Made by a program: the position numbers and the translations under genes. The notes below the pieces were generated by a model. The model was given only the letters and a program-made list of their open reading frames with translations. It had not been told where the DNA came from and did no database searches. This document shows positions 17,246 to 25,698 of a DNA stretch of 64,000 nucleotides, piece by piece. Within the stretch, counting starts at the first letter, position 1. The number at the start of each line of letters is the position of its first letter. The stretch comes from Ciceribacter sichuanensis (GTDB lineage: Bacteria > Pseudomonadota > Alphaproteobacteria > Rhizobiales > Rhizobiaceae). The stretch is from NCBI RefSeq assembly GCF_024055605.1, contig NZ_JAMXLX010000001.1, positions 434,001 through 498,000 on the forward strand, given 5' to 3'.

Positions 17246-18793
17246 ATGGATGTGAAATCCCCGCAGAAGCCGGCCGCAGAGGCGGCGCGAGCAGAACTCT
17301 TCGTTCCGCTGGTGCCGGACCCGCGCATGCGTCTTTTAGTGTTTCTGCTGCTTCTGACGTCGATGTTCATGGCGACGCTCGACAACCAGATTGTCTCCAC
17401 CGCGCTGCCGACCATCGTCGGCGAGTTCGGCGAGCTGGAGCGATTCGCCTGGGTCGGCTCGGCCTACCTGCTGACGACGAGCGCCGTCATGCCGCTCTAT
17501 GGCAAGCTTGGCGATCTCTTCGGCCGCAAATACGTCATCATGGCCGCTGTGGCGATCTTCACCCTCGGCTCGCTGGTCTGCGGCATGGCGATTTCCATGG
17601 ATACCCTGATCGCCGCCCGCGTCTTGCAGGCGCTCGGCGGCGGCGGCATCATGGTGTCGATCTTCTCGATCAATGCCGATCTCTTCGAGGCGCGCGAACG
17701 CGCCCGCTACCAGAGCTATGCCAGCCTCGTGCTGATGGCGTCCGGCGCTGTCGGCCCCGTTCTCGGCGGCACGCTGAGCGACCTCTTCGGCTGGCGTTCG
17801 ATCTTCCTCGTCAACCTGCCGATCGGCATCCTCGTGCTGTGCGGGCTGGCGTTCCTCCTGCCTTATCGCAAGCCGCACCGCCGGCCGAAGATCGACTATG
17901 CCGGCGCGCTCTTACTGGCCGGTGGGGTCGCAAGTGTCGTGCTGTGGGCGGACAGCGCCCAGATCTTCGGCTCGCTGGTCGCGCCGCAAAGCCTCGCCGT
18001 CGTCGCCTTCGGCGTTGCCTGCGCGCTTGGCTGGGTCTTCGTCGAGCGCCGCGTTGACGAGCCGGTGGTGCCGCTTTCGCTGTTCGCCAATCCGACGGTC
18101 AATCTGCTGCTCGTCATTTCGCTGGTATCGGGCGCGATCGGCATCGGCTCGGTGAACTATGTCGCGCTCTTCCTGCAGACGACCACCGGCCTGTCGCCGA
18201 CGGTTGCCGGCCTGTTTTTCATCGCACTCACCGGCGGCATTGCCACGGGCTCGCTGGCCGCCGGTCGCGTCATCTCGCACACCGGCCTTTACAAGCCCTT
18301 CGCCATCGCCTCCACGGCGACCGGTGTCGTCAGTATGGCCATCTTCAGCCAGTTGCACGCCGGCACGCCGCTCTTCTTCATCGCTGCCGTCATGCTGCTT
18401 CAGGGCATCGGCGTCGGCATCGGCCAGCAGGTGCCGGTGGTCGGCGTGCAGAATGCGGCGTCGCGTGGCGATGTCGGTGCCGCGACCGGAACGGTGACAT
18501 TGACCCGCATGTCGGGGGCGGCGATTGCCATCTCCATCTACGGGGCCATCATCAGCTCCCATCTCGCCCGCGCGTCCATCGAACTGCCGGGCGGCGTGGA
18601 TTTCCGCGAACTGACCCCGCGGGTCGTTGCGTCCCTGCCGGATACGACTCGCACGGCGATCGCCGAGGTCTATGCCGATGCCTTCTTCCCGCTGTTCCTT
18701 ACGGCATCCGGAATGATCGGGCTGGGCCTCATCGCCTCGATCATGCTGAAAAACGTGCGTCTGCCGGTCGGCGGAAAGGCTGGAAAGGGCTGA
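17246..18793 (+). CDS. DHA2-type MFS multidrug exporter (EmrB/QacA-like)
   Basis: 515 residues with about 14 hydrophobic helices. The MFS motif A loop is G-K-L-G-D-L-F-G-R-K near residue 88, the motif C-like segment GAVGPVLGG near 166, and an R-V-L-Q-A-L-G-G-G-G motif B near 122. Exports hydrophobic or cationic toxic compounds using the proton gradient in the inner membrane. No partner membrane-fusion gene is nearby, so it would act alone. The start follows a GGAG. Regulated by the divergent MarR gene (inference from layout and operator). Confidence 0.9.
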   Translation: MDVKSPQKPAAEAARAELFVPLVPDPRMRLLVFLLLLTSMFMATLDNQIVSTALPTIVGEFGELERFAWVGSAYLLTTSAVMPLYGKLGDLFGRKYVIMAAVAIFTLGSLVCGMAISMDTLIAARVLQALGGGGIMVSIFSINADLFEARERARYQSYASLVLMASGAVGPVLGGTLSDLFGWRSIFLVNLPIGILVLCGLAFLLPYRKPHRRPKIDYAGALLLAGGVASVVLWADSAQIFGSLVAPQSLAVVAFGVACALGWVFVERRVDEPVVPLSLFANPTVNLLLVISLVSGAIGIGSVNYVALFLQTTTGLSPTVAGLFFIALTGGIATGSLAAGRVISHTGLYKPFAIASTATGVVSMAIFSQLHAGTPLFFIAAVMLLQGIGVGIGQQVPVVGVQNAASRGDVGAATGTVTLTRMSGAAIAISIYGAIISSHLARASIELPGGVDFRELTPRVVASLPDTTRTAIAEVYADAFFPLFLTASGMIGLGLIASIMLKNVRLPVGGKAGKG

Positions 18794-18871
18794 AGATTGC
18801 GTGGAGGAAAGCTTCGCGCCAGCCGCGTTTGCCAATGTACCGGCAATTCTGTCGGCTTGAAACGGTGAATC

Positions 18872-19699
18872 ATGGTGTCTCAGCCTTCTTCCACGCGGTC
18901 CTCTTCGCGTTCCGCACTCGTCTTGCGGTCTCTCGGCCTTTCCGTAAGCGGGCTTGCGCTCTCCGGCCTGTCGGGCTGCCTGTTCGTGACCGATACGAGC
19001 CGGATGAATGTCGACGTCTTCCAGGACGAGGTCGCTCCGGTCTATTACGATCCGGCCCGCGTTCAGCCTGCGGCCACCCAGCCGGTGCCGCAGAAGCGGG
19101 AGCTGTACCAGACGCAATTCCATCAGACCTACGGCCTGCCGGTCACCAATCCGTTGCATAAGGCGGTCTACGGCCTCATCAGCGATGAAGGCCACACGCT
19201 GCCGGAAATTCCGCTCGATCGCGTCGACGCGCGTTACCTGCGCCAGGAAGTGAGCTACCAGACGGTGGAAGCCCCCGGCACCATCGTTGTCGATACCAAG
19301 GCGCGCTTCCTCTATCTCGTGCAGGCCAACGGCAAGGCGATCCGCTACGGCGTAGGCCTCGGCCGCGACGGTTTCGCATGGTCGGGCCGCGGCGTGATCG
19401 AAATGAAGCGGAAATGGCCGCACTGGACGCCGTCCAATGAAATGGTCGAGCGCCAGCCCGATCTTCGCAGCGTTTCCGCCGAGCGCGGCGGCGCGGTGGC
19501 CGGCCTCAACAACCCGCTCGGCGCCCGCGCCCTCTATATCTACCAGAACGGCAAGGACACGCTTTACCGCGTTCACGGCACGCCCGACTGGCAGTCGGTC
19601 GGCAAGGCAACGTCCTCCGGTTGCGTGCGCATGTTCAATCAGGACGTGATCGATCTTTACGACCGCGTCGGCGCCAAGGCCCAGATCGTCGTCATCTGA
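18872..19699 (+). CDS. L,D-transpeptidase (YkuD) lipoprotein, paralogue 1
   Basis: 275 residues. The N-terminus is Ser-rich with a hydrophobic stretch ending in a lipobox-like L-S-G-C (C36). The YkuD domain (about 135-275) has H235 and the S-S-G-C-V-R-M motif with nucleophile C251. Such enzymes form 3-3 cross-links in peptidoglycan or attach proteins to it, in the periplasm. The start at 18872 has a weak ribosome site. The gene at 21585 is a clear paralogue; the chromate cassette sits between them on the other strand. Confidence 0.88.
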   Translation: MVSQPSSTRSSSRSALVLRSLGLSVSGLALSGLSGCLFVTDTSRMNVDVFQDEVAPVYYDPARVQPAATQPVPQKRELYQTQFHQTYGLPVTNPLHKAVYGLISDEGHTLPEIPLDRVDARYLRQEVSYQTVEAPGTIVVDTKARFLYLVQANGKAIRYGVGLGRDGFAWSGRGVIEMKRKWPHWTPSNEMVERQPDLRSVSAERGGAVAGLNNPLGARALYIYQNGKDTLYRVHGTPDWQSVGKATSSGCVRMFNQDVIDLYDRVGAKAQIVVI

Positions 19700-19756
19700 C
19701 GGCCCCGCTGCCGCTCCCCGCATGGCGGCGGCGTTTTCCCGCTCTGGGATTTACCC

Positions 19757-20965
19757 TCAGAGAAGGGCCAGCCCCATGCCTCCCGCCGCCAGCAGCGCCA
19801 CGACGATCCATGGCGGCGTCTTCCACACCACAAGAAGAACGAAACCGGTCAGCGCCAGCGCGAAATCGCGCGGCTCGAGGATCGCGCTCGTCCAGACCGG
19901 GCTGTAGAGAGCCGCTCCCAGAATGCCGACCACGGCGGCGTTTGCGCCGCGCATGGCAGCCTGCGCCAGCGGTCTCCGGCGGAAGTGATCCCAGAATGGC
20001 AGCGCGCCGAGAAGAAGCAGGAACCCCGGAAGGAAGATCGCGACAAGCGCGATGGCGGCTCCGAAGAAGCTGTTCGGTGTCGGTCCCGAAACGGCTCCCA
20101 GATAGGCGGCGAAGGTGAAAAGCGGTCCCGGAACCGCCTGTGCCGCACCGTAGCCCGCGAGAAAATCACCGGCGCTGACCCAGCCCCGGTCGACCACTTC
20201 CGTCTGCAGCAGCGGCAACACCACATGGCCGCCGCCAAAGACGAGGGAGCCGGCGCGATAAAAGGCGTCGAACAGCGAAAGCCCCTGTGTTCCGGCAGTC
20301 GAGGCGATGACGGGCAGCAGGGCGAGCAGCAGGAAGAAGGCTACGAGGCACGCTGCGCCGAAACGGCGCGACACACGAAACGAGAGATGTCCGGTCGTCG
20401 CGGCGGGGCCATTGCGACAGAGCAGCAGCCCGGCAATGCCACCGAGCGCGATGGCACCGATCTGGCTGATAGCGCTTGCCGAAAATACCACGATCAGCAC
20501 GGCCGCAAGCGCGATGCCCGCGCGCTCGCGATCCGGCGTCAGGCTTTTGGCCATGCCCCACACAGCCTGCGCCACCACGGCGACGGCCACGATCTTCAAT
20601 CCGTGCAACAGCCCGCTTCCGGCCGGACCGCCGAAGGCCGTCGCGGTCATGGCAAAGGCGATGAGCAGCAGCGCGGAGGGCAGCGTGAAGGCCGTCCATG
20701 CAGCCAGCGCCCCGAGCGGACCGCCGCGCAGAAGCCCGAGCGCAAAGCCCACCTGGCTCGAGGCCGGCCCCGGCAGGAACTGACAGAGCGCCACGAGATC
20801 GCCATACCCGGCCTCATCGATCCACTTGCGCCGCACGACGAGTTCGTCGCGGAAATAGCCGAGATGGGCGATCGGACCGCCGAAGGAGGTCAGGCCGAGC
20901 TTGAGGAAGGCCCTGAACACTTCTCCCGATGTGCCCTGCGGCCGGTCGGCGACAGCTTCACTCAT
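19757..20965 (-). CDS. chrA: Chromate transporter, long-chain CHR family
   Basis: 402 residues made of two homologous halves. Each opens with an S-F-G-G-P/V-F-G-G-G-H element (LTSFGGPIAHLGYF near 25; LVFGGGHVVLPLL in the second half) followed by Q-F-L-P-G-P-A or A-V-P-G-P-L-F. This is the signature of the CHR family, which exports chromate (or sulfate-like anions) at the inner membrane. Its ATG at 20965 overlaps the last 8 bases of the PadR gene, so the two are translationally coupled. No ChrB-type regulator is present; PadR takes that place. Confidence 0.88.
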   Translation of the reverse strand: MSEAVADRPQGTSGEVFRAFLKLGLTSFGGPIAHLGYFRDELVVRRKWIDEAGYGDLVALCQFLPGPASSQVGFALGLLRGGPLGALAAWTAFTLPSALLLIAFAMTATAFGGPAGSGLLHGLKIVAVAVVAQAVWGMAKSLTPDRERAGIALAAVLIVVFSASAISQIGAIALGGIAGLLLCRNGPAATTGHLSFRVSRRFGAACLVAFFLLLALLPVIASTAGTQGLSLFDAFYRAGSLVFGGGHVVLPLLQTEVVDRGWVSAGDFLAGYGAAQAVPGPLFTFAAYLGAVSGPTPNSFFGAAIALVAIFLPGFLLLLGALPFWDHFRRRPLAQAAMRGANAAVVGILGAALYSPVWTSAILEPRDFALALTGFVLLVVWKTPPWIVVALLAAGGMGLALL

Positions 20966-21269
20966 GGTTTCCGCCGATGACTTCACGAAACAGCTCCTTG
21001 GCCTTTTTCCTTGCCATGTCCAGCGCGGTGATCCCGTAGGGCGTGGCGTTGTAGATCCGGCGATGCGTGTGCCCGATCTTCTCGGTGCGGGAGGTCAGAT
21101 AGCCCTTCCTCTCCATGGAATGCAGCATGGGATAAAGTGTCCCGGCGCTCACCCTGTAGCCGTGATGCGCGAGTTCTTCGATCATCCACAGGCCGTGCAG
21201 ATCGCCCTCGGCCGCGTGATGCAGGACATGCAGCCGGATAAAGCCGGAGAGAAGGTCCTGATGTTCCAT
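20958..21269 (-). CDS. PadR-family regulator coupled to chrA
   Basis: 103 residues, a minimal PadR winged helix: it starts M-E-H-Q-D-L-L-S-G-F-I-R-L-H-V-L, has AGTLYPMLHSMERKGYL as the recognition segment, and a wing with HTHRRIYNATPYG. The frame is open further upstream, but the PadR fold starts at this methionine. It lies first in a two-gene unit with chrA. PadR repressors are usually released by small molecules; which one is not known here. An 11-bp palindrome TCGAAATTCGA (21307-21317) lies 38 bases before the start. Confidence 0.82.
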   Translation of the reverse strand: MEHQDLLSGFIRLHVLHHAAEGDLHGLWMIEELAHHGYRVSAGTLYPMLHSMERKGYLTSRTEKIGHTHRRIYNATPYGITALDMARKKAKELFREVIGGNHE

Positions 21270-21306
21270 TTTCCACCATGAATGGCACTGTTCTCGAAAA
21301 ACGATA

Positions 21307-21317
21307 TCGAAATTCGA
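21307..21317. promoter_or_regulatory. Possible PadR operator
   Basis: The perfect palindrome TCGAAATTCGA lies upstream of the padR-chrA unit, inside an AT-richer stretch. Function is inferred only from position. Confidence 0.3.
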
Positions 21318-21584
21318 GGATAGTATCTGATGTCGTCGTGACACCGGTATGAATGGTTTTTTATGGCACGGAAGTCGGATGAGGGGGCAGGCTGCCGGCA
21401 CAGGCGATGCACTCGCGCATCGCCTTATAAAAAAGTCGGCCGCCTCTCGTAAAGTTGAGCCGGTCTTCCATTGCAAGGTTAATACATTCCTGTTGCATTG
21501 CATGATATGTCGGAACAAACCGGGTTCGAGCAGCTTGCTCTGCGGTTGTTTCGCGTCGTCTCTGAATAGGAAGTCCTCTTGCCC

Positions 21585-22316
21585 ATGTCGTCTTCGCGCA
21601 GCTTTTCCCGCCGCTCCTTTCTGTCATTGTCCGGGTTAGGTGCCGCCAGCCTTCTGGCCGGTTGTGCCTCCACGCGCCCCGTCGTCACTCCCGGCGGTTT
21701 CGCCGTCACCTATCGCGGCGGCCCCGGCGGCCCCGTATTGAGTTCTCCCATGCAGGCGGGTTCTGCCGAACTCGACGCCATGTATGGCGAGATCTATGAC
21801 AACGACTTCGTTATTCCGGCCGTGCCCTACCAGAAGATCGATCCACGCTACTATCGCCAGCGCGTGGTCGACCCGACCGGCCAGCCGCCCGGCACCATCG
21901 TCGTCGATACGCCTTCGCGCTTCCTCTATCTGGTGGAATCCGGCGGCACCGCCATGCGCTACGGCGTCGGCATTGGCCGTGAAGGCTTCGCGTGGCAGGG
22001 TACGGGTGTCATCCAGTGGCGTCAGAAGTGGCCGAAGTGGACCCCGCCGGATGAGATGATCGGCCGCCAGCCGGAACTCGCCAAATATTCCGCCGCCAAT
22101 GGCGGCATGCCGCCGGGCCTCAAGAACCCGCTCGGTGCCCGCGCGCTCTACATCTTCCAGAACGGCCAGGACACGCTTTACCGCCTGCACGGTTCGCCGG
22201 AATGGAACTCCATCGGCAAGGCCGTTTCCTCTGGCTGCGTGCGCCTGATGAACCAGGATATCATCGACCTCTACGACCGCGTGCCCAACAAGGCCCGCGT
22301 TCTCGTCTGGCAGTAA
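21585..22316 (+). CDS. L,D-transpeptidase (YkuD), Tat-type lipoprotein, paralogue 2
   Basis: 243 residues. The N-terminus combines a twin-arginine motif (S-R-R-S-F-L at 8-13) with a lipobox L-L-A-G-C (C27), suggesting Tat export followed by lipidation. The YkuD domain carries H202 and S-S-G-C-V-R-L with C218. Much of the domain is identical to paralogue 1 (NPLGARALYI, W-x-P-x-E-M). A TTG at 21579, two codons upstream, has better spacing from AGGAAG, so the start is not certain. Cross-links peptidoglycan in the periplasm (family role). Confidence 0.88.
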   Translation: MSSSRSFSRRSFLSLSGLGAASLLAGCASTRPVVTPGGFAVTYRGGPGGPVLSSPMQAGSAELDAMYGEIYDNDFVIPAVPYQKIDPRYYRQRVVDPTGQPPGTIVVDTPSRFLYLVESGGTAMRYGVGIGREGFAWQGTGVIQWRQKWPKWTPPDEMIGRQPELAKYSAANGGMPPGLKNPLGARALYIFQNGQDTLYRLHGSPEWNSIGKAVSSGCVRLMNQDIIDLYDRVPNKARVLVWQ

Positions 22317-22324
22317 GCCGTCGT

Positions 22325-22400
22325 TCTCCCGTTAGGGAGATCAGCGCATGGGCGCGCCGCGACCGTTCCTCTCCCCCTCCAAGGGGAGGGGAAGCGAAAC
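22325..22400. repeat. CTCCCC palindromes between convergent genes
   Basis: TCTCCC/GGGAGA (22325-22340) and a CTCTCCCC...GGGGAGGG hairpin (about 22370-22391). They sit between the transpeptidase and ohrR stops and could end transcription from both sides; no U-run. Confidence 0.45.
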
Positions 22401-22411
22401 CGAAAGCAGCC

Positions 22412-22861
22412 TCAGGCCAGCGCGTCGAGCTGGTTTTTCAGCATTTTCAGATTGTCGCGCAGGCTTTCCAGTTCGGAGATCGTGCAGCCGGTCGCCTGGC
22501 CGATCGCGCGCATGACGCCGACAGCCTTTCCCTTCATCGTCCGGCCGCTTTCCGTGAGCGTGATGAAAACCTGACGCTCGTCGATCTTGTCGCGCTGCCG
22601 CGTCACGTAGCCCGCCTGTTCCAGCCGCTTGAGCAGCGGCGAAAGCGTGCCTGAATCGAGGCCGAGGCGTTCGCCGAGCGCCTTCACCTGCAGGCCGTCT
22701 TCCTCCCACAGCGCCATCATTGCCAGATATTGCGGATAGGTAAGGCCAAGCGGCTCCAGCAGCGGCTTGTAGGCCCGCGTGAAGGCGTGCGCCGCACCGT
22801 AGAGCGCAAAGCAGATCTGCCGATCCAGCTTCAGTTCCTTTTCCAATTCCTTGTCGTCCAT
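22412..22861 (-). CDS. ohrR: OhrR, organic-peroxide-sensing MarR-type repressor
   Basis: 149 residues. The N-terminal sensor is Q-I-C-F-A-L-Y with C17 as the peroxide-reactive Cys; a second Cys at 126 ([10 protein letters not shown]) fits the two-Cys class, whose Xanthomonas member uses C22 and C127. The partner tyrosines are at 31 and 42. The winged helix has [18 protein letters not shown]. When the sensor Cys is oxidised, OhrR leaves DNA. It is divergent from ohr, and a 17-bp palindrome lies between them. Confidence 0.93.
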   Translation of the reverse strand: MDDKELEKELKLDRQICFALYGAAHAFTRAYKPLLEPLGLTYPQYLAMMALWEEDGLQVKALGERLGLDSGTLSPLLKRLEQAGYVTRQRDKIDERQVFITLTESGRTMKGKAVGVMRAIGQATGCTISELESLRDNLKMLKNQLDALA

Positions 22862-22942
22862 GGCCGATCGAGCCCCTTATCCATGCGCAGTGGAATTGTC
22901 GCCAATTCCGGTTTCGGAAGCAATGTGAAAAAAGATAGTTGC

Positions 22943-22959
22943 GCACAATTTAATTGTGC
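22943..22959. promoter_or_regulatory. OhrR operator palindrome
   Basis: GCACAATT-T-AATTGTGC, a perfect inverted repeat with 8-bp arms in the ohrR-ohr gap. It has the AATT-centred form expected for OhrR-binding sites of alphaproteobacteria. Confidence 0.8.
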
Positions 22960-23029
22960 GATACATAATGCGCATCACCAACCCGCACAACCCGGTTAAC
23001 CGGTCAGACCAGTAAAAGGAGCATACGAA

Positions 23030-23452
23030 ATGGCTATCCTCTATACCGCACAGGCATCCGCCACCGGTGGCCGCGCAGGCCGCGCAGTGAGCGACAACGG
23101 CGTTCTCGACGTAACGCTGACCGTTCCGAAGGAACTCGGCGGCGATGGCGCCACCGGCACCAACCCCGAACAGCTTTTCGCAGCCGGCTATTCCGCCTGC
23201 TTCCTCGGCGCGCTGAAGTTCGTGGCCGGCAAGCAAAAGGTGAAGATTTCCGAAGACACGAAGATCACCACCCGCGTCGGCATCGGCCCGCGCGAAGACG
23301 GCACCGGCTTCGGCATTGAAGTCGCCATCACTGCCGAGATCCCCGGCGTCGAGCGCGAAGTGGCCGAAAAGCTGGTCGCAGCCGCCCATATCGTGTGCCC
23401 TTATAGCCACGCCATGCGCACCTCCACCGAGGTTCCGGTCTCGGTTGCCTGA
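23030..23452 (+). CDS. ohr: Ohr organic hydroperoxide reductase
   Basis: 140 residues of the OsmC/Ohr fold. Reduces organic and fatty-acid hydroperoxides with a lipoylated protein as electron donor. The two catalytic cysteines are C57 (GYSACFLGAL) and C123 (IVCPYSHAMR). The active-site R18/R15 region (GRAGRAVS) and E48 (NPEQLF) are present. A good AAAGGAG precedes the ATG. Transcribed divergently from ohrR, its repressor. Confidence 0.95.
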   Translation: MAILYTAQASATGGRAGRAVSDNGVLDVTLTVPKELGGDGATGTNPEQLFAAGYSACFLGALKFVAGKQKVKISEDTKITTRVGIGPREDGTGFGIEVAITAEIPGVEREVAEKLVAAAHIVCPYSHAMRTSTEVPVSVA

Positions 23453-23507
23453 TCCCTTTCCCGATGCCCCTTCGCGGACATCGGGATATGCCCACAGATC
23501 CACCGCC

Positions 23508-23532
23508 AAGGCCGGCTTCATGCCGGCCTTTC
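23508..23532 (+). terminator. Terminator after ohr
   Basis: AAGGCCGGC (23508-23516) pairs perfectly with GCCGGCCTT (23522-23530) with loop TTCAT, followed by TTCTG. Confidence 0.7.
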
Positions 23533-23798
23533 TGCGTTCTGTTCCGGGCGCGGAGGTAGGAGGGGCGGGCGTCTCGCAATATCATGACGGCTAGACGAGA
23601 CCGTTCAGGTCTGTCACAAGACACGCGGGATGCGACTGCCGTTAGATTTAGAACGGGGTCGGGCTGCTGATTGACGTCAGGCGGCTGCCGCGAGGACACG
23701 CAGGCTGTCCCAATATTCTCTCGAAACATCGGTGACTTCATCTGCTCGCTTTGGAGAGCAGGGGAGGCGCGCCGCGTCGGGAGGGCTCGCATCACAGC
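23533..23798. other. Non-coding gap between ohr and the next marR
   Basis: With the terminator before it, this makes 346 bases without a gene. No ORF with a start and plausible codon use, no palindrome of note and no repeat-family member is seen. Confidence 0.5.
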
Positions 23799-24248
23799 CT
23801 ATCGCGAAATCTCCATCAGGTCTTGCCTCAGCCCATCCGCGTCGCCGGAGGAGAGTTCGGCTTCGACGGTCGCATGGGTGTCCCGCCAGATCGGCAGGGC
23901 GGCCGAGAGTATGGCGGTGCCTTCCTCGGTCAGTCGCAGCCGCTTGCCGCGCTTGTCCTTCGGGTCCGGCTCGATCGATACCCAGCCCCGGCGGGTGAGC
24001 GGCTTGAGGGCGGCGGTGAGCGTGGTGCGGTCCATGGCAAGCAGATGGGCCACCGGCCCCATGGGCGGGGGCTCGGGCCGGTTCAGAGCCATCATCAGCG
24101 AGAATTGCCCGTTCGTCAGTCCGACCGCCTTCATGGCCGTATCAAAGCGCCTCGCAAGCGCGCGGGCCGCCCGCTGCGCATGCAGGCAAAGACATGTGTC
24201 GCGTACATGGATGGTGGTCGAAAAGGGAATCGCGGGCTGATTTGACAT
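23799..24248 (-). CDS. MarR-family regulator
   Basis: 149 residues. It has a winged helix with LLAMDRTTLTAALKPLTRRG as the recognition part and the wing DPKDKRGKRLRLTEEG. A cluster of two Cys near the N-terminus (DTCLCLH, 18 and 20) could make it redox-sensitive (inference). It is divergent from the DUF899-DUF1579-VOC group, with nested palindromes in the gap, so those genes are its likely regulon. Confidence 0.85.
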   Translation of the reverse strand: MSNQPAIPFSTTIHVRDTCLCLHAQRAARALARRFDTAMKAVGLTNGQFSLMMALNRPEPPPMGPVAHLLAMDRTTLTAALKPLTRRGWVSIEPDPKDKRGKRLRLTEEGTAILSAALPIWRDTHATVEAELSSGDADGLRQDLMEISR

Positions 24249-24282
24249 GACATAAATATGTTGATATCAACCTAAATGTCAA
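24242..24282. promoter_or_regulatory. Nested palindromic operator of the MarR gene
   Basis: An outer pair TTGACAT (24242-24248) and ATGTCAA (24276-24282) flanks the perfect 12-bp palindrome GTTGATATCAAC (24260-24271). It begins inside the first codons of the marR gene. Confidence 0.6.
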
Positions 24283-24378
24283 GATGGAACGATCCGGGGA
24301 GTGGAGCGTTGATGGTCTTGGCGTGAGGTGTAGCTTTGTGCGAACCGCAGAATGTGCAGATCTTCGGAGGAGGAAGGA

Positions 24379-25107
24379 ATGGAACATTCAGTCGTATCCC
24401 GTCAGGAATGGCTGGAGGCGCGCCGCGCACTCCTGCAAAAGGAAAAGGAAGCAACCCACGCCCGCGATCGCCTGAACGCCGAGCGGCTGGCCTTGCCTTG
24501 GGTGGAGGTGGAAAAGAACTACGTCTTCGACACGCCCTCAGGCCCGAAGACGCTGGCGGGACTGTTCGACGGACGCAGCCAGCTGATCGTCTATCATTTC
24601 ATGCTCGGCCCCGACTGGGAGGCGGGCTGTCCCGGCTGCTCCTTCCTGGCGGATCATCTGGACGGTTCGCTGCCACATCTCAATAACCACGATGTCACGC
24701 TCGTCTGCGTTTCCCGCGCGCCGATCGAAAAGATCGAGGCTTACAAGCGGCGCATGGGTTGGCGCTTTCCCTGGGTGTCGGCCTTCGGCAACGACTTCAA
24801 CCGGGATTTTCACGTATCCTTCACCCCGGAGGAGCTGGCATCCGGTCATGTGACCTACAATTTCATGGAAACGCCGACGGCTCAGGCTCATGACGAACTG
24901 CCTGGTCTCTCAAGCTTTTACCGCGATGCCGCCGGCAATGTCTTCCATACCTATTCCAGTTATGCGCGCGGCCCGGAAGAGCTGATCGGCACACTGATGA
25001 TCCTCGACCGCGCGCCGAAGGGGCGCAACGAAGGATCGACCATGGATTTCGTCCGCCGCCACGATGAATACGAGGAGAAGCCGAAGGCGGCGAGCTGTTG
25101 CCATTGA
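24379..25107 (+). CDS. DUF899 thioredoxin-like protein
   Basis: 242 residues. It fits DUF899: R-x-E-W-L-E-A-R-R-A-L-L at the N-terminus, then L-I-V-Y-H-F-M and GCPGCSFLADHLDG near 90-103, and F-H-T-Y-S-S-Y-A-R-G near the end. The C-P-G-C pair sits where peroxiredoxin-like folds have their reactive cysteines, but the reaction is unknown. It ends in SCCH. Strong ribosome site GGAGGAGGAAGG. First gene of a group with DUF1579 (24-base gap) and a VOC protein. Confidence 0.8.
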   Translation: MEHSVVSRQEWLEARRALLQKEKEATHARDRLNAERLALPWVEVEKNYVFDTPSGPKTLAGLFDGRSQLIVYHFMLGPDWEAGCPGCSFLADHLDGSLPHLNNHDVTLVCVSRAPIEKIEAYKRRMGWRFPWVSAFGNDFNRDFHVSFTPEELASGHVTYNFMETPTAQAHDELPGLSSFYRDAAGNVFHTYSSYARGPEELIGTLMILDRAPKGRNEGSTMDFVRRHDEYEEKPKAASCCH

Positions 25108-25131
25108 CGCATCGGGCAGGGAGGACCGGTC

Positions 25132-25620
25132 ATGGAAACATCAAAACCGCGGGAGGAGCACCGCTTTCTTGAAAGGCTCGTCGGCGACTGGATCGTGACG
25201 TCCACGTCCGGCGACGGCAATTACGATGCCTCGGATCCCGACAAGGCGTGGACGGAAAAGGTCCACGCAGTCGGCGGCCTGTGGTTCGTCTGCGAGGGCG
25301 GGGGCGTCATGCCCGATGGCCAGCGCGGTTCGGTGGTGATGACGCTCGGCTACGATCCCCGCGCCGGCCATTATGTCGGCACCTGGATCGGCTCGATGAT
25401 GGACACGTTCTGGGTCTACAAGGGCTGGCTGGAGCCGGATGGCATGACCCTGACGCTCGAAGCCGAGGGACCGGATTTCGACGATCCCTCGAAGACGGCG
25501 ATTTATCACGACGTCATAAAATTTCTCGATGATGATCATCGGCAGTTTTCCGGCAGCGTGCGCCAGCCGGACGGCACCTTCAGGACTTTCATGACGAGCG
25601 AAATGCGGCGGCGAGGCTAG
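25132..25620 (+). CDS. DUF1579-family protein
   Basis: 162 residues. It shows the DUF1579 pattern: F-L-E-R-L-V-G-D-W near 12-20, then L-G-Y-D-P and a YVGTWIGSMM strand, closing with a beta-rich T-F-x-x-F-M-T-S. Predicted to be a small beta-barrel; function unknown. The ATG follows GGGAGGACC. Often seen near DUF899 and VOC genes in rhizobia, suggesting a shared stress-related role (inference). Confidence 0.78.
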   Translation: METSKPREEHRFLERLVGDWIVTSTSGDGNYDASDPDKAWTEKVHAVGGLWFVCEGGGVMPDGQRGSVVMTLGYDPRAGHYVGTWIGSMMDTFWVYKGWLEPDGMTLTLEAEGPDFDDPSKTAIYHDVIKFLDDDHRQFSGSVRQPDGTFRTFMTSEMRRRG

Positions 25621-25698
25621 CTTACATCTTCCCGTCGTGAGACCGGGCATTCCCGGAGAGACACAATCGTACTCAATAAAAGAGAGAGGATTTTTCCC

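Noticed and set aside
17912-19723. 603-codon minus-strand open frame
   Set aside because: Spans the MFS and YkuD genes and their gap in antisense; Arg/Asp/His-rich shadow.
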